This document shows positions 1-6,831 of a stretch of 64,000 nt of DNA, in pieces. Within the stretch, counting starts at the first letter, position 1. Each line of letters starts with the position of its first letter. Below the pieces are notes generated by a model that did not search any database, had not been told where the DNA came from, and saw only the letters and a list, made by a program, of their open reading frames with translations. This DNA is from WHSV01 sp050693895. GTDB taxonomy: Bacteria; Actinomycetota; CADDZG01; WHSQ01. Both the position numbers and the translations under genes were made by a program. The stretch is from the NCBI GenBank assembly GCA_050693895.1, contig JBOGWS010000104.1, positions 13,994 through 77,993 of the forward strand. Reading direction: 5' to 3'.

Positions 1-3000
1 GACCGCAAGGCCCGGCCGGACGACCGCCTCCATCACGTCACCGCCATCGCTCGCAACGCCCGGGGCTACGGGAACCTCTGCCGGCTCATCTCCAAGGGCC
101 ATCTCAGTAACGAACGAGGCAAACCACGGATCACCTACGACGACCTGGTCGAGCGAGCCGAGGGCCTGTTCGTGCTCTCAGGTTGCGAGCGGGGTCATGT
201 CGCCCGGCTCGCGGCCTCGGGCCGGGTCAACGAGGCCATCGAGGTGACCAGGAAACTGCGTTCCGCCATAGGAGACGGGTTCCGCATCGAGATCTTCGAC
301 CATCGTGGTTACGGTCACCGGGCGTTGCGAGATCGCCTGCTGGGCGTCGCCAAGAACTCGGGTGTGCCGGCGGTGGCGACCAATAACGTGCACTACGCCG
401 CGCCGCGCGGCGCGGCCACCCACGAGGTGCTCCATGCCATCAAGCACATCGTCCCTCTGTCGCGTACCCAGGCTCTGAGGGCGACGTCGGAGTACTACCT
501 CAAGGACCCCGACGAGATGCGCGACCTCTTCTTCGATGCGTCCGAGCCGGCCGACGAGACGCTGCGCATCGCCGAGGACTGCGACTTCGAGCTCGATCTC
601 GATAATTACCACTTCCCGCACTTCGAGATTCCGCATGGCGAGACCCCGGAGGGTTATCTGACCAGGCGTTGTAAGGAGGGAGCACGGCGGCGCTTCGACC
701 GGATCACGTCCGAGGTCACCGATCGTCTCACCCACGAGCTCGCCATGATCTTCAAGCTGGGCTTCGCCTCGTTCTTCTTGCTGGTCGCCGACATCGTCGA
801 CCACGTACGCCACGACATGGGTATCCGCTGCTCCTGCCGGGGGAGCGCGACCGGGTCGCTGGTGTGCTTCGTGCTCGGGATATCGGACGTCGACCCGTTG
901 CGCTACGACCTCTTGTTCGAGCGCTTCATGAACACGCGGCGCGACGAGATGCCCGACATCGACATCGACGTCGAGTCTCACCGTCGCGAGGAGGTGCTCG
1001 AATACATCGCCCAGACCTACGGGGCCGAGCAGACCGCGATCTGCTGCATGGTCGACACTTTCCGCGCCCGCATGGCGATCCGTGAGGTCGGCAAGGCCCT
1101 CGGCATCGCGCCCGCGGAGATCGATCTCGTCGCCAAGGCCTTCCCGCGCATCAAGGCGCGCGACATCCCGCGCGCGATCGCCACCCTGCCGGAGTTGCGC
1201 AACAGCAACCTGCGAGCGGGCCAACTCGAACAGCTCTTCGAGCTGTGTTTCGGTATCGATGGGTTTCCCCGCCACCTCGCGCTGCATCCCTCGGGGGTGA
1301 TCCTGTCATCGCCGAATCTCGCCGACCGGGTGCCGATGCAGGAGTCGTTCCAGGGCTTCACGATGCTCCAGGCCGACAAGGACGACGTCGAGGATCTCGG
1401 GTTGGTCAAGCTCGACGTGCTCGGTGTTCGCATGCTCAGCGCGATCGCGCACGCCCGCGACCAGATCGCGCGAACCAGAGACGAGCCGGTGGACATCGAC
1501 GCCATCCCGCGCGCCGACGATCAGACGTTCGAGCTCATCACCTCGTCGCGCACGCTCGGCTGCTTCCAGATCGAGTCTCCGGGGCAGCGCGAGTTGCTCG
1601 CCCGCTTCCAGCCCAACTGCTTCGAGGACCTCATCACCGACATCTCCCTGTTCCGGCCGGGTCCGGTTAAGTCGGACATGGTGAGCCCGTTCCTCGACCG
1701 GCGCCACGGGTTCGAGGACATCGTTCATCCGCACGACAACCTCGCGCCGATACTCAAGGAGACCAACGGCGTGATCGTGTACCACGAGCAGGTCATCCGG
1801 GTCATCGCCGCGGTGACCGGCTGCTCGCTCGACAACGCCGACTACATCCGGCGCCACCTGGACTCAGAACGTCCGAGCCTTCCCGACGATCCAGATAGCC
1901 GCCCAGCGCGAAAAGGTTTAGATGGGCCGCGCTCCGGTGTCTCTCAGGACAACGAGGTCGGGCGCTGGTTCATCGAGCGAGCCGTCGACAACGGCTTCAG
2001 CCAGGCCCAGGCGGTCAAGCTGTGGAAGGAGGTCTTCGCCTTCGCCTCGTTCGGATTCTGCAAATCGCACGCCGCGGCCTTCGCGCTGCCGACCTACGTC
2101 TCGGCCTATCTCAAGGCCCACTACACGCCCGAGTTCCTCGCGGGTGTGCTGACCCACGACCCCGGCATGTACCCGCGGAGATTGATCGTCGCGGACGCCA
2201 GGCACTTCGGGATCACCATTCTCCCGATCGACATCAACGCCTCCTACGACGACTACAGGGTCGAGGACCTGGCCCACACCGGAAGGGCCCGTTATGGCGG
2301 GGCGGGCTCGGCCGGACCGCAGACTAATGGCGGGGCGGGCTCGGCCGGACCGCAGACTAATGGCGGGGCGGGCTCGGCCGGACCGCAAGCTCGGTGGGGG
2401 ATCAGGATGTCGCTGTCCGAGGTCAAGGGCATCTCGGGAAACGAGCTCGACTCCCTGCTCGAGGCACGCCTCCGCGGGGCGGGCTCGGCCGGACCGCAGA
2501 ACAAAATTGGCCCCTTCACCTCGCTCGAGGACCTCTGGCGCCGGGTCGACCTGTCGCGGCCGGTGCTCGAGAACCTCGTCCACATCGGGGCCCTCGACTC
2601 GATCGAACCTCGCCGCAGTCGCCGCGAGCTACTGTGGCGGGCCGCCGAGCTGTCGGGCGAGCCCCGTCCCGCGGGGCGGGCTCGGCCGGACCGCCGACTC
2701 GACGCGGGCGCCCAGCTGGGACTGGCGCTCGACGAACCGGTAATCGAAGAATGGGAGGAATTGAGCCGCTACACCGAGCTCGAGCAGGTCACCGCCGACC
2801 TCGAGATCACGGGCATCGACGCCCGGCGCCATCTCATGAGCCTCTACCAGCCCCTGCTCAGGGACCTCGGCGCAACCCCGGCGGTCGATCTCCGCTTCAT
2901 GCGCAACGACACCGAGGTGTGGGTGGCGGGAGTCAAGGTCTCGACTCAGACTCCTGCGATCCGTTCGGGGAAGCGGATCATCTTTCTGACGCTGGACGAT

Positions 3001-3390
3001 CTCACCGGTCCGATCGACGTCACGTTGTTCGAACGCTGGCAGGCTCGTTGCGCCCGCACCGTGTTCCATTCCTGGCTGATGCTGGTCAAGGGAGTGGTGC
3101 GCAAGCGCGGCGGAGCGTCGCTGACCCAGGCCATGCACCCGACCAACGTAGGAGTGACAGTGGTGGCCCACGAGGTCTTCGACCTCGCCGAGTTCGCGGC
3201 CGACCGGGCCGAGGGCCGCACGATAGCGACCGCTCTCGGCCATCAACGCAAGCGCCAGGCGATGACCGGCTTGGCCCCCGTTGCCGCCGAGCTCGAGGTC
3301 GGCGCGGGGCGGGCTGGGCCGGACCGCCAAACGAGGGGAGCTAAGTCCAGGAAGCTGTGGCACTCCAGCGGAGGCTCGGCCGGCCACTGA
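1..3390 (+). CDS. dnaE2: Error-prone DNA polymerase III alpha subunit DnaE2 (ImuC), 5' end outside window
   Basis: Translesion C-family polymerase acting with ImuA'/ImuB-type partners in damage-induced mutagenesis. The frame is open from base 1, so 1129 residues are visible and part of the N-terminal PHP domain is missing. The palm carries the catalytic pair in MPDIDIDVESHRREEV (about base 950), followed by the finger region with FASFGFCKSHAAAFALPTY (about 2040-2095) and a C-terminal OB fold. DnaE1 at 37454 is a separate replicative enzyme, which supports the DnaE2 call. Oddities: six copies of the GC hairpin element lie in the frame (2296-2387 three times, 2474, 2671, 3303), and residues encoded at 1861-1960 form an extra low-similarity stretch just before the finger region. 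The reading frame is intact throughout. The neighbours (LigD-type polymerase, DinB) also belong to DNA repair. imuA/imuB are not in view. Confidence 0.93.
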   Translation, partial: DRKARPDDRLHHVTAIARNARGYGNLCRLISKGHLSNERGKPRITYDDLVERAEGLFVLSGCERGHVARLAASGRVNEAIEVTRKLRSAIGDGFRIEIFDHRGYGHRALRDRLLGVAKNSGVPAVATNNVHYAAPRGAATHEVLHAIKHIVPLSRTQALRATSEYYLKDPDEMRDLFFDASEPADETLRIAEDCDFELDLDNYHFPHFEIPHGETPEGYLTRRCKEGARRRFDRITSEVTDRLTHELAMIFKLGFASFFLLVADIVDHVRHDMGIRCSCRGSATGSLVCFVLGISDVDPLRYDLLFERFMNTRRDEMPDIDIDVESHRREEVLEYIAQTYGAEQTAICCMVDTFRARMAIREVGKALGIAPAEIDLVAKAFPRIKARDIPRAIATLPELRNSNLRAGQLEQLFELCFGIDGFPRHLALHPSGVILSSPNLADRVPMQESFQGFTMLQADKDDVEDLGLVKLDVLGVRMLSAIAHARDQIARTRDEPVDIDAIPRADDQTFELITSSRTLGCFQIESPGQRELLARFQPNCFEDLITDISLFRPGPVKSDMVSPFLDRRHGFEDIVHPHDNLAPILKETNGVIVYHEQVIRVIAAVTGCSLDNADYIRRHLDSERPSLPDDPDSRPARKGLDGPRSGVSQDNEVGRWFIERAVDNGFSQAQAVKLWKEVFAFASFGFCKSHAAAFALPTYVSAYLKAHYTPEFLAGVLTHDPGMYPRRLIVADARHFGITILPIDINASYDDYRVEDLAHTGRARYGGAGSAGPQTNGGAGSAGPQTNGGAGSAGPQARWGIRMSLSEVKGISGNELDSLLEARLRGAGSAGPQNKIGPFTSLEDLWRRVDLSRPVLENLVHIGALDSIEPRRSRRELLWRAAELSGEPRPAGRARPDRRLDAGAQLGLALDEPVIEEWEELSRYTELEQVTADLEITGIDARRHLMSLYQPLLRDLGATPAVDLRFMRNDTEVWVAGVKVSTQTPAIRSGKRIIFLTLDDLTGPIDVTLFERWQARCARTVFHSWLMLVKGVVRKRGGASLTQAMHPTNVGVTVVAHEVFDLAEFAADRAEGRTIATALGHQRKRQAMTGLAPVAAELEVGAGRAGPDRQTRGAKSRKLWHSSGGSAGH
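2296..2387 (+). repeat. GC hairpin element, three tandem copies in dnaE2
   Basis: Two full 33-base units (2296-2328, 2329-2361) and a third core (2362-2387). Arms are CGG/CCG (subfamily A). The spacer between cores ends in GACTAAT. It encodes three GGAGSAGPQ repeats between the finger region and the helix-hairpin-helix part of DnaE2. Period is a multiple of three, so the frame is kept. Confidence 0.95.
2474..2500 (+). repeat. GC hairpin element, single copy in dnaE2
   Basis: Core identical to subfamily A, followed by an A-rich tail (GAACAAAA). Read as RGAGSAGPQN, between a helix ending LLEARL and the conserved GPFTSLEDLWRR segment. Confidence 0.92.
2671..2694 (+). repeat. GC hairpin element, single copy in dnaE2, second frame
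   Basis: Subfamily A core with the closing A replaced (CCGCCG). Here it is read in a different frame from the upstream copies, as AGRARPDRR, in the linker before the C-terminal OB domain. Confidence 0.88.
3303..3327 (+). repeat. GC hairpin element, diverged copy near dnaE2 3' end
   Basis: Subfamily A with one loop change (GCTGGG for GCTCGG); both stems still pair. Encodes AGRAGPDRQ close to the DnaE2 C-terminus. Confidence 0.82.
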
Positions 3391-3429
3391 CAGACGACCT
3401 TCCAATCTCCCCCCAGTCGAAGGCGTCGG

Positions 3430-4350
3430 CTAGTCGAGCTTCGGAAGCCGCTGTTTCAGCGTCCGGACCGGCTCGAAGAGGTCCCCCCGGGTCTCGACTC
3501 GCTGCAGGACCTGGTCGTGGGTGAACACGAGCCGCTCGGGGTCGCCGGCGTCGAGGGCAGATTCGATCTCGTCCCAGGTGACCGGCGTCGAGACGGTGGG
3601 TCGCTCCTTGGCCCGCAGCGAGTAGACGCACACGGTCGTCTTGGCCGGGTGGTTCTGGCTCCAGTCGATGAACACGCGGCCCCGCCGAGCCTCCTTGGAC
3701 GGCTTGGACACGATGGCCTCAGGTGTTTCCACCTCGAACCGGGTGGCGACCGCCTTGGCCCACGGGCGCGTGTCCTCGTAGCTCACCTTCGTGTTGAGAG
3801 GAAGGTAGAGCTGCAGCCCCTTCGACCCCGAGGTCTTGACCACGGACTCTCGCTCCAGCTCGGAGAACAAGCGCCTCAGCCTCACCGCCACCTCGGCGCA
3901 CTCGAGCACTCCCTTGCCCTCACCGGGGTCGAGGTCGAACACGACGCTGTGCGGCTTGTGCGGTGCACGGGCGGAGCCGAGGGCCACGTGCAGCTCGAGG
4001 TTGGCGAGATTGGCGGCCCAGGCGAGCGCCGCCTCCGTGTTGAGCTGACAGTAGTTGACGTCTTTGTCGTCGCGCCTGCGTCGAATGGCGACGGTCTTGA
4101 TGAACGAGGGCCGGTGCTCCGGACACGACTTCTCGTAGAACGAGAAGCCTTCCACGCCGTCCGGATAGCGTTTGAGCGTGACCGGCCGGCCCTTGAGGTG
4201 GGGGAGCAGGACCCCCGAAATCGCTCGGTAGTAATCGATGAGGTCGCCCTTGGTGAACTCGGTCGCGGGATAGAAGACCTTGGGGAGGTTCGACACCTCG
4301 AGCTTGTGGTTGCCGACCGTGATCGTCTGTTTGGGAGAGGCCACGCCCAA
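3430..4350 (-). CDS. Stand-alone LigD-type DNA polymerase/primase domain (PolDom, AEP superfamily)
   Basis: A 306-residue protein covering only the polymerase part of LigD, which fills gaps during non-homologous end joining or base-excision repair. No ligase or nuclease domain is fused. Visible motifs are VFDLDPGEG (metal-binding DxD, about residue 138), SGSKGLQLYLP (motif II) and VFIDWSQN (third acidic motif). In motif II the usual His of SGxxGxHxY is Gln here. The start is TTG at 4350 or GTG at 4344; neither has a strong ribosome site. It is divergent from dinB with a gap of only 22 bases, so the two promoters must lie close together or inside the genes. No ku gene is in view. Confidence 0.9.
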   Translation of the reverse strand: MGVASPKQTITVGNHKLEVSNLPKVFYPATEFTKGDLIDYYRAISGVLLPHLKGRPVTLKRYPDGVEGFSFYEKSCPEHRPSFIKTVAIRRRRDDKDVNYCQLNTEAALAWAANLANLELHVALGSARAPHKPHSVVFDLDPGEGKGVLECAEVAVRLRRLFSELERESVVKTSGSKGLQLYLPLNTKVSYEDTRPWAKAVATRFEVETPEAIVSKPSKEARRGRVFIDWSQNHPAKTTVCVYSLRAKERPTVSTPVTWDEIESALDAGDPERLVFTHDQVLQRVETRGDLFEPVRTLKQRLPKLD

Positions 4351-4372
4351 ACGTTACCGCCGGAGCAATAGC

Positions 4373-5554
4373 ATGAAGCCCATGGCCGTAGCCGAGCCCA
4401 TCCTCCACGTCGACATGGACGCCTTCTACGCCTCGGTCGAGGTGGTCAAAGACCCGAGCCTGAGGGGCAAGCCCGTAATCGTCGGTGGCCAGGCCGGGCG
4501 CGGGGTGGTGACCTCCGCCTCCTACGAGGCCCGTGCCTTCGGAGTGCGCTCGGCGATGCCGATGATCACGGCCAACCGTCTGTGCCCGGACGCGGTCTAC
4601 CTGTCGAACGACTTCGAGTCCTATCTCAACTTCTCGAGGAGCATCCGGGATGTGTTCACGTCCTACAGCCCACTCGTCGAACCGCTGAGCCTCGACGAGG
4701 CGTTCATCGACGTCGGCGGGTCGGTGAAGCTCTTCGGCCCGCCGGTCGACATCGCAAGCCGGATCAAGCGGGATGTCGCGGCGCTCGGCCTGCCCTGCAC
4801 CGTGGGGGTGGCCCCCAACAAGTATCTTGCGAAACTCGCCTCGGCCCACGGAAAGCCGAACGGACTGCTCGTGGTCAAGGCGGATGCCGTTAGGCAGTTT
4901 CTCCACCCTCTGCCGGTGGATGCTCTCTGGGGCGTGGGGGCTGCGACGGCCGAGACGCTGAGACGCCTCGGTCTGAAGACGGTGGAAGACGTCGCCACCA
5001 TCCCACGACGGACCCTCGAGCGAGCGGTCGGAGATTCCTTGGGGGCTCACCTCCATGGTCTCGCCAACGGGATCGACGAGCGGCGGGTTATCCCCAACGA
5101 ACCGGCCAAGTCGGTCGGCTCCGAGGAGACCTTCAGCTCCGACCTCGACGACACGGAGGTCATCCTGCGCGAGGTCCTGAGACTTGCCGACCGGACGGCG
5201 TCGCGTCTGAGAGAGAAGGGTATGTGCGGCCGGACCGTCACGCTGAAGGTCCGCTGGTCGAACTTCATGACAATCACCCGATCTCGGACGATGCCGGCCG
5301 AGATCGACAACGCAGCCGAGATCTACGCGGCGGTGAGGAACCTCTATCTGAAGCTCGACCCCCAGCGCCCCCGCATCCGGCTGCTCGGTGTGTCGGTGTC
5401 CTCCCTGGCCCCCGGGCCCCCCCGGCGCCAGCTTCTCCTTGACGATTCGGGGAGGGCGTCGTGGAACGAGGCCGCGCAGGCGGTCGACGACATCCGTCGC
5501 CGTTTCGGTGAGGGGGCCGTTACTCCGGCCACACTTCTGGATCGATCTAACTAG
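4373..5554 (+). CDS. dinB: DNA polymerase IV (Y family)
   Basis: Lesion-bypass polymerase of 393 residues. It shows HVDMDAFYASVE (Asp14 and Asp16 with the steric-gate region), SYEARAFGVRSAMP, the catalytic SLDEAFIDV (Asp108-Glu109) and GVAPNKYLAKLAS, followed by helix-hairpin-helix and little-finger regions. The start ATG 4373 is chosen because GGAG lies 8 bases upstream and the protein then begins a few residues before the palm; an ATG at 4382 is an alternative. There is no obvious C-terminal beta-clamp QLxLF peptide, although RRQLLLDD near the end could serve. With dnaE2 and the LigD-type gene it forms a repair island. Confidence 0.95.
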   Translation: MKPMAVAEPILHVDMDAFYASVEVVKDPSLRGKPVIVGGQAGRGVVTSASYEARAFGVRSAMPMITANRLCPDAVYLSNDFESYLNFSRSIRDVFTSYSPLVEPLSLDEAFIDVGGSVKLFGPPVDIASRIKRDVAALGLPCTVGVAPNKYLAKLASAHGKPNGLLVVKADAVRQFLHPLPVDALWGVGAATAETLRRLGLKTVEDVATIPRRTLERAVGDSLGAHLHGLANGIDERRVIPNEPAKSVGSEETFSSDLDDTEVILREVLRLADRTASRLREKGMCGRTVTLKVRWSNFMTITRSRTMPAEIDNAAEIYAAVRNLYLKLDPQRPRIRLLGVSVSSLAPGPPRRQLLLDDSGRASWNEAAQAVDDIRRRFGEGAVTPATLLDRSN

Positions 5555-5595
5555 GGAGCGGACCCGAATATGGGTAAAGAGAGCAGCGAGAAGGC

Positions 5596-5623
5596 TTGGC
5601 TAATCCTGAGCCGTTCCTATAAT
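5596..5623 (+). promoter_or_regulatory. Sigma-70-like promoter upstream of the DUF3040 gene
   Basis: TTGGCT (5596-5601) and a perfect TATAAT (5618-5623) with a 16-base spacer, about 55 bases before the GTG start at 5679. Confidence 0.6.
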
Positions 5624-5678
5624 CGGTATAGCGGTGGTGTTGACCGCTGCATCGCCCAACAAGGGAGATAGGCGCGAA

Positions 5679-6047
5679 GTGCCGCTTTCGGATCGTGAAC
5701 AGCGAATCCTCGAAGAGATAGAGAAGAACCTCTACGATGAGGACCCACGCTTCGCGCGAGCGACCCGGCGAGCAACCCCGCGTTTCGACCGTTCCAAGAG
5801 GGCCCGTCTCGGGGGTTTGCTGTTCGTCGCCGGTCTCGTAACTCTTCTTGTTTTCTTTGTTACGCAATTGGTCGTGGTTGGAGTACTCGCATTCGGGGGC
5901 ATGGTTGCAGGAATCGTGCTCGTGCTTGGATCGAGTTCGGCTGTGGTCAACTCCGGGCGCGAGGGCGGGCGCGATGCAACCGCTAGATTCAGGGGCTCGC
6001 TAAAGAACTTCGAGCAGCGGATTCGCAATCGCAACAAGCGAACCTAG
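5679..6047 (+). CDS. DUF3040 family small membrane protein
   Basis: 122 residues. The N-terminus PLSDREQRILEEIEKNL is the DUF3040 signature, a family almost restricted to Actinomycetota and of unknown function. A basic stretch is followed by two closely spaced membrane segments (about residues 42-85) and a basic C-terminal tail. The start is the GTG at 5679, with AAGGGAGA upstream at 5661-5668; a GTG farther upstream (5634) would add a segment that does not match the family. The gene is preceded by a good promoter and followed by a hairpin, so it is probably monocistronic. Confidence 0.82.
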   Translation: MPLSDREQRILEEIEKNLYDEDPRFARATRRATPRFDRSKRARLGGLLFVAGLVTLLVFFVTQLVVVGVLAFGGMVAGIVLVLGSSSAVVNSGREGGRDATARFRGSLKNFEQRIRNRNKRT

Positions 6048-6091
6048 TCTTCGACGAAGCTCCGCTGCGTCTCGCCGAGCAAAAGTCTCGG

Positions 6092-6120
6092 AACTCGCCC
6101 TGCGGGCGGTCGAGTTTCTA
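6092..6120 (+). terminator. Hairpin plus T-rich run after the DUF3040 gene
   Basis: AACTCG (6092-6097) pairs with CGAGTT (6111-6116), with CCC/GGG inside, and TTTCT follows. It lies 45 bases after the stop. Confidence 0.45.
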
Positions 6121-6161
6121 AAAAAACTTTCCCGCGAACACCGTGTATCAGCACTTTGGGG

Positions 6162-6191
6162 TTGCCGCGCCTTGGGCGCACACGCTAGATT
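6162..6191 (+). promoter_or_regulatory. Possible promoter for the MerR gene
   Basis: TTGCCG (6162-6167), an 18-base gap and TAGATT (6186-6191). This would give a leader of about 105 bases. The rest of the 6048-6302 gap shows nothing else besides the hairpin at 6092. Confidence 0.35.
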
Positions 6192-6302
6192 CCGTGGGCG
6201 GTGTTCGGAACCTGTGGGGAGGTTGGTGGGTCCGGCCCGGGGGATAACTTCGTTTTCAAGCTTTTGCTGCGTTTTTCGATCGTTGGAGGTTCGCGCGTCC
6301 CT

Positions 6303-6818
6303 ATGGAGGGTTTCTCTGCAGAGCAGGCTTCTCGTTACACAGGTTGCACCGCGCACCAACTGCGTTACTGGGATCGCATCTCTCTGGTCAAGCCGGGGGT
6401 GCAAGCGACCGGGGGACGTCCCGGAGTAAAGCGTCTCTATACGTTTCGTGACCTCGTGTCACTGCGCGTCATCAAGTACTTACTCGACGGAGGCATGAGT
6501 CTTCAACGCATTCGTAAAGCGATCGAGTTCTTGCGCAAGAAGGCGAGCCTCGAGGAGCACCTCAGTGAACTCAAACTTGTGACCGACGGCAGCAGCATCT
6601 TTCACATAGCCAAGAACGACGGCGAAATATTGGACGCGTTGCGCGAAGGTCAGATGTCGTTTTTTCTCGCGATCGATGATGTCGCCAACAGCGTCGACAC
6701 CAAAGTGTCGAACTACCTCTACGACCGCGAGGAGTTCGTGGGAGCTCTTCGCAAGGTCGAATCTCAGCTCGCACACGAACTGAGTATGCGCGAGCGAAAC
6801 CTGCGCGCGGTCCGCTAG
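6303..6818 (+). CDS. MerR-family transcriptional regulator
   Basis: 171 residues. The N-terminal 70 residues form a MerR winged helix-turn-helix (FSAEQASRYTGCTAHQLRYW, then RRLY-type wing and LVSLRVIKYLLDGGMSLQRIRKAIEFL). The C-terminal half lacks the cysteines of metal-sensing MerR proteins and is helical; it has no effector domain I can name. The ATG at 6303 has GGAGG 13 bases upstream, a long spacing; the open frame upstream (from 6201) is GC-atypical and unlikely to be coding. Proteins like this are found beside division or signalling genes in Actinomycetota, but the target is unknown. The gene converges with tgpA. Confidence 0.85.
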   Translation: MEGFSAEQASRYTGCTAHQLRYWDRISLVKPGVQATGGRPGVKRLYTFRDLVSLRVIKYLLDGGMSLQRIRKAIEFLRKKASLEEHLSELKLVTDGSSIFHIAKNDGEILDALREGQMSFFLAIDDVANSVDTKVSNYLYDREEFVGALRKVESQLAHELSMRERNLRAVR

Positions 6819-6831
6819 TCCCGGTTTTCGG

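Noticed and set aside
178..1287. Leftward 369-codon frame opposite dnaE2
   Set aside because: A shadow of dnaE2 in GC-rich DNA without recognisable motifs.
3371..3390. Element remnant at the dnaE2 stop
   Set aside because: GCTCGGCCGG is shared, but neither outer block is present.
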